This document shows, one piece after another, positions 8,523 to 16,125 of a stretch of 35,990 nt of DNA. The stretch lies in assembly GCA_023131705.1 (NCBI GenBank), contig JAGLZG010000078.1:1-35990 (forward strand), in the 5' to 3' direction. Position numbers and translations under genes: made by a program. The stretch's first letter is position 1. Each line of letters begins with the position of its first letter. This stretch comes from Nanobdellota archaeon (GTDB lineage: Archaea; Nanobdellota; Nanobdellia; Woesearchaeales; B3-WOES). Under the pieces are notes generated by a model that did no database searches, had not been told where the DNA came from, and was given only the letters and a program-made list of their open reading frames with translations.

Positions 8523-8942
8523 ATGATCCTCAGATATATTCCAGTCTACTTCAGACCAGAGGAGCTTGTCCCAAAAGTTGTCTTTGAATTATTGGGAGCA
8601 GAGTCCCTCAATTTATTTGATCCAAGAATCCTGATCACTGCCGATCAGCTGAGATCACACTTTGGCAGATGCAACTGCAACACATGGCTTTGGGGAGGGA
8701 GATTCCATGAGAGAGGATTCAGACTGAGGCACTCTCAGACAGGAGCTCCTGAATCCATGCATAAGGATGCCAGAGGTCTTGATCTTGTCTTCATGGAGCT
8801 CACAGCAGCTGCTGTGAGGCAGGAGATCATGAGGAAGAGACACCTCTTTCCATTCATCACCAGAATGGAAAAGGGGAGGAGCTGGCTGCATTACGATAAC
8901 AAAGAGACAGGATCAAGCAAGATCATTTTATTCAAGCCTTAA
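8523..8942 (+). CDS. M15-type peptidase (candidate endolysin)
   Basis: A 139-residue protein with the M15 metallopeptidase zinc pattern: SMHKDARGLDLVF (Ser78, His80, Gly85, Asp87) and a distal WLHYD (His123, Asp125). In this family the His, Asp and distal His bind zinc and the enzyme cuts peptide cross-links of the cell wall; a similar arrangement occurs in phage L-alanyl-D-glutamate and D-Ala-D-Ala peptidases. The length suits a single-domain enzyme. ATG 8523 is preferred over an in-frame TTG at 8502 because AAAGGG at 8509-8514 is well spaced from it. No signal peptide is seen, so export would depend on the upstream holin-like protein. Confidence 0.8.
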   Translation: MILRYIPVYFRPEELVPKVVFELLGAESLNLFDPRILITADQLRSHFGRCNCNTWLWGGRFHERGFRLRHSQTGAPESMHKDARGLDLVFMELTAAAVRQEIMRKRHLFPFITRMEKGRSWLHYDNKETGSSKIILFKP

Positions 8943-8957
8943 TCACAGGAGGTACGC

Positions 8958-9869
8958 ATGAAGAGAGTCCTTGTTCTTGATGGAGGAGGAGCAAAGGGAG
9001 TGATCCAGTCTCAAGTCCTGAAGGATATTGAGAGGATCAAAGGCAGGAGGATCAGTGATATTTTTGATCTCATAGTTGGGACATCAGTTGGAGCTATTCT
9101 TGGAGGAATCTATGCATCAGGGAAGATGGATGCAAAATATATCCATGCTCTGCTGATGGACACTCTTCCAAAAGTGTTCAGGAAAAGACTGTTCAGGATT
9201 CCAAAATATAGCAGGAAGGCTCTTGACAATGTGTTGTCAAAGACAATTGGAAATGAATTCAGGATGAAGCAATGCAAGAGCAGATTCATTTGCACTGCTG
9301 TCAATATGGTTGATGGAAGGACTCACTATTTTAAAAGCTGGGAGGCTGTTGATGGAGAGCTCAGACTCAATGAGGCAATCACCAGATCATATGCAGCTCC
9401 TCTCTTCTTTGGATCAATAATTGACAACAAGAACAAAGCTGTCTGGCTTGATGGAGGGACAGGGAATGCCAATTGTCCTCTTCTGGAGGCTGTCATTGAG
9501 ACAGTCAGACAGAAGTGGCTGGGAGACAAGAATCAACATCAGAGTCCTGAGAAGGTTCATATCCTGAGCATTGGGACAGGTCACGTTGATTTCTCCATGT
9601 CATTCAAAAGAGCAAGGAGAGCAAGAACAATCAGGCAAGTCCTATTTTTCCTTGATCCGGCTGAGGGAGGACTGGCAAGGAACCAATCAACAGTGAGCAG
9701 AGTCCAGAAAATTAAGTCCCTCTCAACAATTATGAAAGAGCTCTCTTTCCAGAGATTGAATCCAGAAATCTCAAAAAGGCTGGACAGGATGGATGGAGTC
9801 CGATATCTTGAGACTTATCAAAATATAGGGGAATCCCTCTCAGACGGTATTGATCACTCCAAATTGTGA
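8958..9869 (+). CDS. Patatin-like phospholipase
   Basis: This 303-residue protein has all patatin hallmarks: an oxyanion loop DGGGAKG (residues 8-14), the nucleophile elbow GTSVG with Ser43, and the catalytic Asp in LDGGTGNANCP (Asp165). Patatins are Ser-Asp dyad lipid acyl hydrolases that act on membrane phospholipids. The gene follows the holin-like and M15 peptidase genes with an AGGAGG site at 8945-8951 and is followed by a terminator, so it is the last gene of the lysis transcript. A role in weakening host membranes is inferred. Other possible roles are an effector against host physiology or against competing phages. No signal peptide or transmembrane segment is seen. Confidence 0.9.
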   Translation: MKRVLVLDGGGAKGVIQSQVLKDIERIKGRRISDIFDLIVGTSVGAILGGIYASGKMDAKYIHALLMDTLPKVFRKRLFRIPKYSRKALDNVLSKTIGNEFRMKQCKSRFICTAVNMVDGRTHYFKSWEAVDGELRLNEAITRSYAAPLFFGSIIDNKNKAVWLDGGTGNANCPLLEAVIETVRQKWLGDKNQHQSPEKVHILSIGTGHVDFSMSFKRARRARTIRQVLFFLDPAEGGLARNQSTVSRVQKIKSLSTIMKELSFQRLNPEISKRLDRMDGVRYLETYQNIGESLSDGIDHSKL

Positions 9870-9911
9870 TGGTGATGGTGACAGCTGATTCCTGCTTGCA
9901 GGATGATGCAT

Positions 9912-9962
9912 CAGCCTGATGCTCATGCTCCCCTTGAGTGTCAGGCTGCCTTTATTTTTTTT
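9912..9962 (+). terminator. Rho-independent terminator after lysis genes
   Basis: CAGCCTGATGCTC at 9912-9924 pairs with GAGTGTCAGGCTG at 9936-9948, a 13-bp stem with two G-U pairs and an 11-base loop. CCTTTATTTTTTTT follows. It directly ends the lysis cassette. Confidence 0.88.
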
Positions 9963-10037
9963 AAGAATTCCTCAAAAAAACCTCAGATTTTTCCCAGATT
10001 GAGCTGATAAAAATATTTTGCAATCTGTTGATTTATC

Positions 10038-10066
10038 TTGACTTGGCTCAAAATATCGGGTATACT
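10038..10066 (+). promoter_or_regulatory. Strong sigma-70-like promoter of the early region
   Basis: TTGACT at 10038-10043 and TATACT at 10061-10066 are separated by exactly 17 bases, close to the bacterial consensus. Transcription would begin near 10073, giving a leader of roughly 100 bases before the GTG at 10174. Confidence 0.85.
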
Positions 10067-10132
10067 TAAAATAAAAACAAATATAACTATAAATATAATG
10101 TATATTAACTATTATAAAATAGTCATTCTCAA

Positions 10133-10145
10133 TGAGGCAACCTCA
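10133..10145. promoter_or_regulatory. Short dyad in early leader, possible operator
   Basis: TGAGG and CCTCA arms flank CAA. The right arm is part of AACCTCA, a motif that recurs in other intergenic regions of this window. It lies about 60 bases downstream of the predicted transcription start, so it could be a binding site in the leader. Inference only. Confidence 0.35.
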
Positions 10146-10173
10146 ATCATTCAACCTTAACAAAGGAGGAAGT

Positions 10174-10347
10174 GTGTCAGATGAAATCTCAAAAGCAAAG
10201 GTCAAGCTGTATAGTCTTTTGCTTCAGAAGGATGTTGATGATCTGACTCAGCCAGAGGTCTCTACAATGTATGATCTCGCAACTGATCCAGATATCCAAA
10301 AAGTGCTGGCTCATTCAATGAAGGAGAATGAAGATGCCAAAAATTAA
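10174..10347 (+). CDS. Small early protein (57 aa), unknown function
   Basis: A GTG at 10174 follows AACAAAGGAGGA with four to five bases spacing, which decides the start over an upstream in-frame ATG at 10132 that has no ribosome site. The product starts VSDEISKAKVKLYSLLLQKD and is a charged, helical 57-residue protein. It is the first gene after the strong early promoter and overlaps the following Topo VI-A-like gene by 14 bases, suggesting coupled translation. Not recognised. Being first in the early transcript makes a host-takeover or regulatory role possible, but nothing in the sequence shows one. Confidence 0.7.
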   Translation: MSDEISKAKVKLYSLLLQKDVDDLTQPEVSTMYDLATDPDIQKVLAHSMKENEDAKN

Positions 10348-11209
10348 ATATGATATTTTCAACTTTACAAAGAAGACTCTGGCTGTCATTGGACAAGCAA
10401 ATGAGATCATTGTTGAATATCAAGCTCAGGGATTCAGCTTGACTCTCAGACAGATATATTATCAATTTGTATCCAGAGACCTGATTCCCAATAGGCAGAA
10501 TGAATATAATAAACTTGGGAATGTGCTTAACAATGGGAGACTTGCTGGCTTGATTGACTGGAATGCCATTGAGGACAGGACAAGATTTGTGAGGAGTTTG
10601 TCTCATTGGAATAATCCTTCACAGATCATTGATGCTTGTGCTGATCAATATAGAGTTGATAGATGGGAAGATCAAAAGTACAGGCTTGAGGTCTGGATTG
10701 AGAAGGATGCTCTCACAGGGATCATTGAGGGAATTTGTGAGGAGCATGATATCCCATATTTCTCATGCAGAGGATATGTTTCTCAATCTGAAGTCTGGAG
10801 AGCTGCAATAAGACTGAATGGATATTTTGGACAGGACACAAGAATCATCCATCTTGGAGATCATGATCCATCAGGAATTGACATGACAAGAGATATTCAA
10901 GATCGGCTCAGGCTCTTCAAATGTTCTGCTGATGTTGAGAGGATTGCTCTGAATATGGATCAGGTTGAACAGTATTCTCCTCCTCCAAATCCTGCAAAGC
11001 TCACTGATTCAAGATGTGAGGGATATATTGCAGAATATGGATCAGACAGTTGGGAGCTGGATGCTCTTGAGCCTTCTGTCATTGTTGATCTGATCAGAAG
11101 TAAAATTGAGGGATATAAAGATCAGGATAAATGGGAAGAGTCTGAGGACAGGGAAGAGGAAGGCAGGGAAAAGCTGGCTGAAGTCTCAAGAACTCTCAGG
11201 GAGGAATAA
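10334..11209 (+). CDS. Topoisomerase VI-A/Spo11-like protein, stand-alone 'mini-A' type
   Basis: A 291-residue protein with a winged-helix-like segment containing LTLRQIYYQFV (Tyr42/Tyr43 at the place of the strand-cleaving tyrosine of Topo VI-A) and a TOPRIM-like domain: VWIEKDALTGI with Glu123, then HLGDHDPSGID with Asp176 and Asp178. Between them, RGYVSQSEVWRAA resembles the Topo VI-A core. The length is shorter than full Topo VI-A (about 350-400), and no B subunit gene is in the window. Such single A-like proteins are known from mobile elements. It may nick or break DNA in replication or recombination. ATG 10334 is chosen because AAGGAG at 10321-10326 is well spaced; the ATG at 10328 is too close. 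Confidence 0.75.
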   Translation: MPKIKYDIFNFTKKTLAVIGQANEIIVEYQAQGFSLTLRQIYYQFVSRDLIPNRQNEYNKLGNVLNNGRLAGLIDWNAIEDRTRFVRSLSHWNNPSQIIDACADQYRVDRWEDQKYRLEVWIEKDALTGIIEGICEEHDIPYFSCRGYVSQSEVWRAAIRLNGYFGQDTRIIHLGDHDPSGIDMTRDIQDRLRLFKCSADVERIALNMDQVEQYSPPPNPAKLTDSRCEGYIAEYGSDSWELDALEPSVIVDLIRSKIEGYKDQDKWEESEDREEEGREKLAEVSRTLREE

Positions 11210-11427
11210 TGAAAAAGAAGATCAGAAAATGCAATAAATGCAGGACAGGAATGAACAATATTGCTCCCAACTCATTCAGTCCTGCTCATTACTATTGCAG
11301 CAAATGTCAATCTCATCATTATGATGGAAGATATTGGACTAAAAAACAATGGAATAAATATGTCAATGATCTTGAGAGGAAGGTTGTCAGAATGACAGAA
11401 TTTAGTTCCTTTAATCTTAACCAATAA
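11209..11427 (+). CDS. Small zinc-ribbon protein
   Basis: The ATG overlaps the preceding TAA by one base (TAATG), with GGGAGGAA as ribosome site. The 72-residue product has CNKC at 8-11 and CSKC at about 31-34, two knuckles typical of a treble-clef or ribbon zinc site, followed by a basic, Trp-containing segment (YDGRYWTKKQWNKYVNDLER). It may bind nucleic acid, but no named family is recognised. Tight coupling to the Topo VI-A-like gene suggests co-expression. Confidence 0.65.
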   Translation: MKKKIRKCNKCRTGMNNIAPNSFSPAHYYCSKCQSHHYDGRYWTKKQWNKYVNDLERKVVRMTEFSSFNLNQ

Positions 11428-11448
11428 ACGTCAACAAAGGAGGAAAGA

Positions 11449-12054
11449 GTGGCAAGAGCAACATTTGTCAAGAGTGCCAGAAAAGACTATCCAGATCAGA
11501 AGATCAAGAAGGGAGAGTCATATTACTGGTGGAAATTTAGATTCGGGGGTAAGATCAGATCAAAAAAAGCTCCCAGACCTTCACAACTCACTCAGTCTGC
11601 ATTCAGGAGCACTCTCTGCTCTCTGGAAGAGCAGATTGAGGATGGACTGTTCAGGGTTGATAATACAGATGATCTCCAGAGCAATGTTGAAAGCTTTAAG
11701 GAGGAAATTCAGCAGCTTGCAGATGAGACTCAGGAGAGTCTTGACAATATGCCTGATCAACTGCAAGAGGGAGACACTGGACAGATGCTTCAGGAAAGGA
11801 TTGAAGGACTTGAGAGCTGGATCAGTGAGCTGGATGGAATTGATCTAAATGTTGATGAAGAGGAATTCAAAGAGGAGCTCATTGAAGAGCTCAGGGAAGA
11901 GCACAAGGATGAGAATGAGCTCACTGATGAAGAGGCTGAGAAATATGATCCTCCAGAGGATGATAAATTCAACGAAAAAATGACAGAGAAAGTCAGTGAG
12001 AAGATTGAAGAGATTGCAGATGAGCTGTCTGACACTTATCCAGATATAGAATAG
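11449..12054 (+). CDS. Acidic hypothetical protein with basic N-terminus
   Basis: A 201-residue protein starting at GTG 11449 after AACAAAGGAGG. The first ~50 residues are basic and aromatic (YYWWKFRFGGKIRSKKAPRP), which suggests nucleic-acid contact. The remaining 150 are strongly acidic and helical (EEEFKEELIEELREEHKDEN), likely coiled coil. The N-terminal motif resembles short conserved pieces in other phage proteins, but no function is recognised. The highly charged tail could act as a DNA mimic or a protein docking arm; this is speculation. It stands between a zinc-ribbon gene and another small Cys-containing gene. Confidence 0.65.
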   Translation: MARATFVKSARKDYPDQKIKKGESYYWWKFRFGGKIRSKKAPRPSQLTQSAFRSTLCSLEEQIEDGLFRVDNTDDLQSNVESFKEEIQQLADETQESLDNMPDQLQEGDTGQMLQERIEGLESWISELDGIDLNVDEEEFKEELIEELREEHKDENELTDEEAEKYDPPEDDKFNEKMTEKVSEKIEEIADELSDTYPDIE

Positions 12055-12063
12055 GGGAAGCAT

Positions 12064-12411
12064 ATGCCAAATAACAAATTTAAAACAGGAGATATGGTCT
12101 TTGTCAAGGAGTACAAGCTTGATGGGAGTCCTCTTGAGATGGAATGGCATGGGAGGATTGTTGCTCAGATAAAAAAAGGAGACTATGCTGATGGAGAGAA
12201 TGTCTGTGTCAAGGATACAAACAGAATTGGCTCATATTTTGGAAGTACTTTTCCCAGACATACAGACAATCTCTCTCACATGGAATGCAGATTCTGTCAC
12301 TATGTTGACCATGACAGGAAGAGCAGCCTCTTTGCTTGTGGTGGTTGTATTATTGAAAAGGATGGGAAGAGAATCCCATCATTCAGGAAATTCAAAAAGC
12401 TGAAAAAATAA
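12064..12411 (+). CDS. Hypothetical protein with SH3-like start and Cys/His cluster
   Basis: A 115-residue protein, start ATG 12064 after AGGGGAAGCAT. The N-terminal part (KFKTGDMVFVKEYKLDGSPL then WHGRIVAQIKKGDY) looks like a small beta-barrel. The second half has CRFCHYVDH and CGGC, a possible zinc site, and a basic end (SFRKFKKLKK). Not recognised. The combination of a barrel, a zinc knuckle and a basic tail suggests nucleic-acid binding. Confidence 0.6.
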   Translation: MPNNKFKTGDMVFVKEYKLDGSPLEMEWHGRIVAQIKKGDYADGENVCVKDTNRIGSYFGSTFPRHTDNLSHMECRFCHYVDHDRKSSLFACGGCIIEKDGKRIPSFRKFKKLKK

Positions 12412-12476
12412 GAAGGTTATTTATGTTTCAATTTTTATTAATCATTTTACTTTCAATCTTAACAAAGGAGAGATAT

Positions 12477-13232
12477 ATGTCTCACAAATTCAGTGATCCA
12501 TACACAGATGTCACTGTTGAGCCAATGAAGGTTGGAGATCAGGAGGTTGCAAAGGTTGCTGTCATGGTCAAGGATGATGATGGAGAGAGAGTCATTGCAG
12601 CAGCACTGTCCAAAGATTACAACCTGATAAAGAATCAGATTGCAGCTGATGTCTCATGGGATATCATGTCCAGATCAGAATTCAAATGGAAGCAGCTCAA
12701 AATCTTTTTTGATGGGAAAAAATATGCTGCTTATTATATCACTGAAGATTCGATCATCAATATTGGGAATGGAGATGAGCATCCTCTCCATCTGGGATTC
12801 ATGACAAGGAATGCATATGATGGATCAGGAGCATTTGCTCTGGAGATGTTTGCTTGTAATATGAGTTGCACAAATCAATACATCTCAAGAAATAGATTTG
12901 GATTCTTCCAGATATATCACACTGACTCCCAGCAGTATCTGATTGATGATGCAGTCCAGAATGTGAGTGTTGGAGCAAATAAGCTGATGGAGATTGCTCC
13001 CATGATCAAGGCTCTCAGAAAAGAGCCATTGACAATTGAGCACATCACAGCTGCAAAAGACAAGACAGACATTCCTCATACAAAGTGGGGAGATGTCATT
13101 GACAGGCTGGCGGTCGAGAATGCAACTCTCTTTGGACTTTTTCAGGCTCTGACATATGTGACCTCTCACAAGATGTCTGGATTCAATTCCATATCAGTTG
13201 CAAATTCTGTGACAGATCACATCCTGCAATAA
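12477..13232 (+). CDS. DUF932-like phage protein
   Basis: A 251-residue protein resembling the DUF932 family of phages and plasmids: an N-terminal region dealing with 'VIAAALSKDYNLIKN', then GDEHPLHLGFMTRNAYDGSG, FALEMFACNMSCTNQYISRN and a helical C-terminus. Family members occur widely in mobile elements without a settled function. ATG 12477 is chosen because CTTAACAAAGGAG lies at the right distance. An upstream in-frame ATG at 12423 would add a hydrophobic string and has no good site. A strong terminator follows, so this gene ends the first early transcript. Confidence 0.65.
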   Translation: MSHKFSDPYTDVTVEPMKVGDQEVAKVAVMVKDDDGERVIAAALSKDYNLIKNQIAADVSWDIMSRSEFKWKQLKIFFDGKKYAAYYITEDSIINIGNGDEHPLHLGFMTRNAYDGSGAFALEMFACNMSCTNQYISRNRFGFFQIYHTDSQQYLIDDAVQNVSVGANKLMEIAPMIKALRKEPLTIEHITAAKDKTDIPHTKWGDVIDRLAVENATLFGLFQALTYVTSHKMSGFNSISVANSVTDHILQ

Positions 13233-13256
13233 GAATCCAGCAAGCCCGATTGAGCC

Positions 13257-13291
13257 AGAGGCAGTCTTTTTTGAGGCTGCCTCTTTTTTTT
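13257..13291 (+). terminator. Rho-independent terminator
   Basis: AGAGGCAG at 13257-13264 pairs with CTGCCTCT at 13277-13284, a perfect 8-bp stem, followed by a run of T to 13291. It closes the 10174-13232 gene group. Confidence 0.85.
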
Positions 13292-13292
13292 C

Positions 13293-13320
13293 TTGCATTC
13301 TCCTCAACCATCATTATATT
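13293..13320 (+). promoter_or_regulatory. Promoter, TTGCAT-16-TATATT
   Basis: TTGCAT at 13293-13298 and TATATT at 13315-13320 with 16 bases between them, immediately after a terminator. The following leader is A/T-rich and ends in CTTATCAAAGGAGG, like the leaders after 15033 and 16917. Confidence 0.6.
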
Positions 13321-13368
13321 AATAGTTATATTTATATTTATTAATCTTATCAAAGGAGGTTGGCACAT

Positions 13369-13785
13369 ATGGAAGACAAGGAGATTCAAAGGAGGCTGGA
13401 CAATCTGTTGTCTGGGAGAAAACTTGGAAGTGCTGAGAAGGCTCTGAAGGACATGAGCCATGAGCAGCTGTATGAATTTTTATACAAAGACTTTCACACT
13501 GTCCAGCACACTCTTGCTTTTAGAATATTAATTGACAGGCTGGTTGAGTCAGAGAAAAAATTTCTCAGGATTGAGGATGCTCACAAATTTATCCAGTGCA
13601 TTAATGACTGTCAATTTTTATTCAATGGAATTGGAGTCCAGCAAATGGCAAGGAAGCTGATCTCTGATATCAAGGAGATTCTCAAGGGGAGATATATCTG
13701 TCCAGAGTGCTCTGCTGAATGGGATGTTGAGCACAACAGATGTTCTGCGAATTGCCAGACAGAGAAAACTGAAAATATTACGTAG
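13369..13785 (+). CDS. Hypothetical protein with C-terminal zinc knuckle
   Basis: A 138-residue protein beginning MEDKEIQRRLDNLLSGRKLG. ATG 13369 is favoured because AAAGGAGG lies ten bases upstream; the in-frame TTG at 13360 touches the ribosome site. The body is helical; the C-terminus carries CPEC, then HNRCSANC, a probable zinc site in which His or Cys complete the set. Not recognised. It is the first gene after the terminator and promoter at 13257-13320 and seems to stand partly alone, since about 120 non-coding bases follow. Confidence 0.65.
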   Translation: MEDKEIQRRLDNLLSGRKLGSAEKALKDMSHEQLYEFLYKDFHTVQHTLAFRILIDRLVESEKKFLRIEDAHKFIQCINDCQFLFNGIGVQQMARKLISDIKEILKGRYICPECSAEWDVEHNRCSANCQTEKTENIT

Positions 13786-13907
13786 CGTTAATATTTTTGT
13801 AATAATCTGTATTTTTAATCATTCATAGAGACTATAATCAATAGGATCACACAGCTCAATCTGAGGAAGTGATCTGTCAACACTTAACCATTTACAAAGG
13901 AGATTGT

Positions 13908-14606
13908 ATGACAAAGACCATTGATATTGAGACAGCTCCAGATATGAAGATGGTCAAATGGCTTCCTGATCCTGATGTCAAATATGGCAACACAAAGGAT
14001 GAGGAAAAGAGGAAGGTCATGAGGGATGATGCAGTCATGAGGCAGATTCAAGGCATGGATCTCAGTCCATTATCAGGGACTGTTGTGTGTGCTGTCATTG
14101 TTCAGGATGGGACTGTGATCAGTGAGTGTCTTGTTGAGAAAAAGGGACTCACTGAATGGGAGCTCCTTGATCTGGTATTTGACAACATGAGACTCTCAGG
14201 CACTGCCAATCCAACTCTTTGCACATGGAATGGGACATCCTTTGATCTCCCCTTCCTGTATAAAAGAGCAATGATCCATGATAAGCTGTTGAACTCTCCA
14301 AAAAGCAAGAGGTTGCTGGTGAACATGCCTCCTCTCTCATATTGGAGCAAGAGATATCAGACAGTCCCTCATTGTGATCTCCCTCTGGTCTGGGGAGGCT
14401 GGGACAGTCAGGCAAAATACACATCATTGCAGAGTGTTGTCCTGCCCCTCCTCCAGAAGTCGAAAATTGAGATTGACTTTGACATGGAGGAACATCACAA
14501 GCTCCTGAAGAGTGATGCAGGAAGACAGAAAATTCTGAAGAGATGTGTTCAAGATACTCTCTTGACAGATGAAGTATATCATCTGGTCAAAGGTGTCTTG
14601 TTCTAA
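13908..14606 (+). CDS. DnaQ/PolB-like 3'-5' exonuclease
   Basis: A 232-residue protein of the RNase H-like DEDD exonuclease superfamily. Exo I is TIDIETAP (Asp6, Glu8), exo II is TWNGTSFDLPFL (Asp113), and exo III is RCVQDTLLTDEVY (Asp216). In DEDDy enzymes a Tyr stands four residues before the last Asp; here that place is Arg212, and a DEDDh His is also absent, so activity may be changed. Such proteins degrade DNA 3' ends in phage replication or repair. ATG 13908 is chosen by TTTACAAAGGAG upstream. The preceding 120 bases hold a TATAAT at 13833 without a matching -35. Confidence 0.8.
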   Translation: MTKTIDIETAPDMKMVKWLPDPDVKYGNTKDEEKRKVMRDDAVMRQIQGMDLSPLSGTVVCAVIVQDGTVISECLVEKKGLTEWELLDLVFDNMRLSGTANPTLCTWNGTSFDLPFLYKRAMIHDKLLNSPKSKRLLVNMPPLSYWSKRYQTVPHCDLPLVWGGWDSQAKYTSLQSVVLPLLQKSKIEIDFDMEEHHKLLKSDAGRQKILKRCVQDTLLTDEVYHLVKGVLF

Positions 14607-14616
14607 AGGAGGTTTT

Positions 14617-14778
14617 ATGTACGTATATAAAGAAACAGACAAAGGACTCTGGACTGTTGGATTCTATGATCCAGATGGAAAGTGGCATCCAGAGAGTGAC
14701 TTTGACAAGAGGGAAGAGGCGGCAGATAGAGTCTCCTTTCTCAATGGAGGGGGAAAGAGATTCGGGGGGAGTGACTGA
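14617..14778 (+). CDS. Small hypothetical protein (53 aa)
   Basis: An AAAGGAGG site at 14605-14612 sits just before ATG 14617. The product begins MYVYKETDKGLWTVGFYDPD and continues with KWHPESDFDKREEAADRVSF, a compact beta-beta-alpha pattern seen in many small phage proteins of unknown role. It ends in TGATG, overlapping the next gene by one base. No function is recognised. Confidence 0.65.
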   Translation: MYVYKETDKGLWTVGFYDPDGKWHPESDFDKREEAADRVSFLNGGGKRFGGSD

Positions 14779-15026
14779 TGAAAAGAGAGATATTGTGCTC
14801 AATCTGTGAAGCTGGCAGGAGGAAGAGATATCCCAATGGACTTCCATATGCTGGGGAGCATCTCAAGCTGGTCAATGGGAAAGCTCTCTGGGGTCTCATC
14901 TGTGATTATTGTGGCAAGATCATCCAGAAGGAAGAGGATTGTTGCGCATCCTCCATCTGGGCTGATAGCATGAAGCTGCAATATTATAAATGGGAACATG
15001 AATATTTGCAATTGCTTCCCAAATGA
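14778..15026 (+). CDS. Small Cys-rich hypothetical protein
   Basis: An 82-residue product that starts inside the stop codon of the previous gene. It has CSIC near the N-terminus, CDYC in the middle and a further CC pair, which suggests a structural zinc site. The segment YPNGLPYAGEHLKLVNGKAL is basic and flexible. It could be a nucleic-acid or protein adaptor; nothing more specific is recognised. The promoter for the next gene lies across its end. Confidence 0.6.
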   Translation: MKREILCSICEAGRRKRYPNGLPYAGEHLKLVNGKALWGLICDYCGKIIQKEEDCCASSIWADSMKLQYYKWEHEYLQLLPK

Positions 15027-15033
15027 TTATATT
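15006..15033 (+). promoter_or_regulatory. Promoter, TTGCAA-16-TATATT
   Basis: TTGCAA at 15006-15011 and TATATT at 15028-15033, 16 bases apart, overlapping the end of the previous gene. An A/T-rich leader and CTTTAAAAAAAGGAGG follow, as after the promoters at 13293 and 16890. Confidence 0.5.
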
Positions 15034-15075
15034 TATATTTATAATTATTCACTTTAAAAAAAGGAGGTTGTATTT

Positions 15076-16125
15076 ATGGCAGAGGAGAAAAAGCAAGGAG
15101 ACTCAACTGAGATAGTGAAGCTCACAAAGAGAGACCTTGCAACTGTCAATCCTGAGAATGTTGTCAAGCAGATCATGGTCATTCAGAAGGTCATGAAGGA
15201 CAGCATGAAGGATGGAGTCCATTATGGAAAAATTGAGGGTTGTGGAGACAAGCCAACTCTCCTGCAAGCTGGAGCTCAGAAGCTCTCTTTTGTCTTCAGG
15301 CTTGCTCCATATTATGAACCAAAGAGATTTGAGCTGGAGGGAGGTCACAGGGAATATGAAGTGATCACAACTCTCAAGCACATCCAGACAGGAGAGGTCT
15401 GGGGACAGGGAGTTGGATCATGCTCTTCAATGGAGTCAAAGTATAGATTCAGGCAGGGACAGAGAGCCTGTCCTGATTGTGGAGTCATTGGAAGTGTGAT
15501 CAGAGGCAAGCCTGAATTCAACAATGGGATTCCCAACTGGCTCTGCTGGAAAAAGAAGGAAGGTTGTGGAGCTACATTTGAGATTGATGATAAAAGGATC
15601 ATTGATCAGGATGTTGAAAAGGTTGAGAATGAGAATCCTGCTGATCAATTCAACACTATCCTGAAAATGGCAAAGAAGAGATCATATGTTGACGCAACTA
15701 TCAATGCAACATCCTGCTCTGAGCTCTTCACTCAGGACTTGGAGGATGGAAATGTCAATGGAGGAGCTCCTGAGACTCCTGCTGGAATCAATACAAAGTC
15801 AAAGGTCAAAGTCAAAAAGGGAGAGACCTTTGATCCTGTCAAGGAAATTCAGGCTCTATTGAAAAAGGACAGGATTTCAGAGGCTGCATTCAAAGCATGG
15901 GTATTGAAAAGAGGATATAAGGAATCGAAATTTACAACAATGATTGCAGCTCACTTTGATGATATAGTCTCAGAGATCAAGCTCAATCCAGACAAGATCA
16001 GAGTATATGCCAGCATTGAAGATGCAGACTTCACAGATGCAAAGACAACACTTGATGATGATGAGGGACTTCCATTTGAGGCTGATGATGAAAATATGTC
16101 AGCCAGAGTCCCAGATCAGAGCTGA
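15076..16125 (+). CDS. Conserved phage protein with NPADQFNTILKMAKKR motif
   Basis: A 349-residue protein of a family common in phages and prophages next to recombination genes. Landmarks are KDGVHYGKIEG with PTLLQAGAQKLSFVFRLAPY near the N-terminus, HREYEVITTL, GVGSCSSMESKYRFR, and NPADQFNTILKMAKKRSYVD followed by FTQDLED. A CPDC...C...C insertion (about 133-170) looks like a zinc ribbon. The C-terminal 100 residues are a helical domain plus an acidic tail. The core may relate to single-strand annealing proteins, but I cannot show this. Start ATG 15076 follows AAAAAGGAGG. The same frame remains coding-like after the TGA at 16123-16125. Confidence 0.7.
   Translation: MAEEKKQGDSTEIVKLTKRDLATVNPENVVKQIMVIQKVMKDSMKDGVHYGKIEGCGDKPTLLQAGAQKLSFVFRLAPYYEPKRFELEGGHREYEVITTLKHIQTGEVWGQGVGSCSSMESKYRFRQGQRACPDCGVIGSVIRGKPEFNNGIPNWLCWKKKEGCGATFEIDDKRIIDQDVEKVENENPADQFNTILKMAKKRSYVDATINATSCSELFTQDLEDGNVNGGAPETPAGINTKSKVKVKKGETFDPVKEIQALLKKDRISEAAFKAWVLKRGYKESKFTTMIAAHFDDIVSEIKLNPDKIRVYASIEDADFTDAKTTLDDDEGLPFEADDENMSARVPDQS

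Larger units (their letters stand above)
9870..10173 (+). other. Non-coding junction between late and early regions
   Basis: About 300 bases without a gene. From left to right it holds an imperfect palindrome (TCCTGCTTGCAGGA near 9890), a terminator, an A/T-rich tract with AACCTCA at 9979-9985, a strong promoter, a very A/T-rich leader, and a TGAGG-CAA-CCTCA dyad at 10133-10145, ending in the ribosome site of the next gene. The layout ends late transcription and starts the early block. Confidence 0.8.

Noticed and set aside
13810-13838. Perfect TATAAT at 13833 upstream of the exonuclease gene
   Set aside because: No -35-like sequence at 15-19 bases and no extended -10; in such A/T-rich DNA the hexamer alone is weak evidence.
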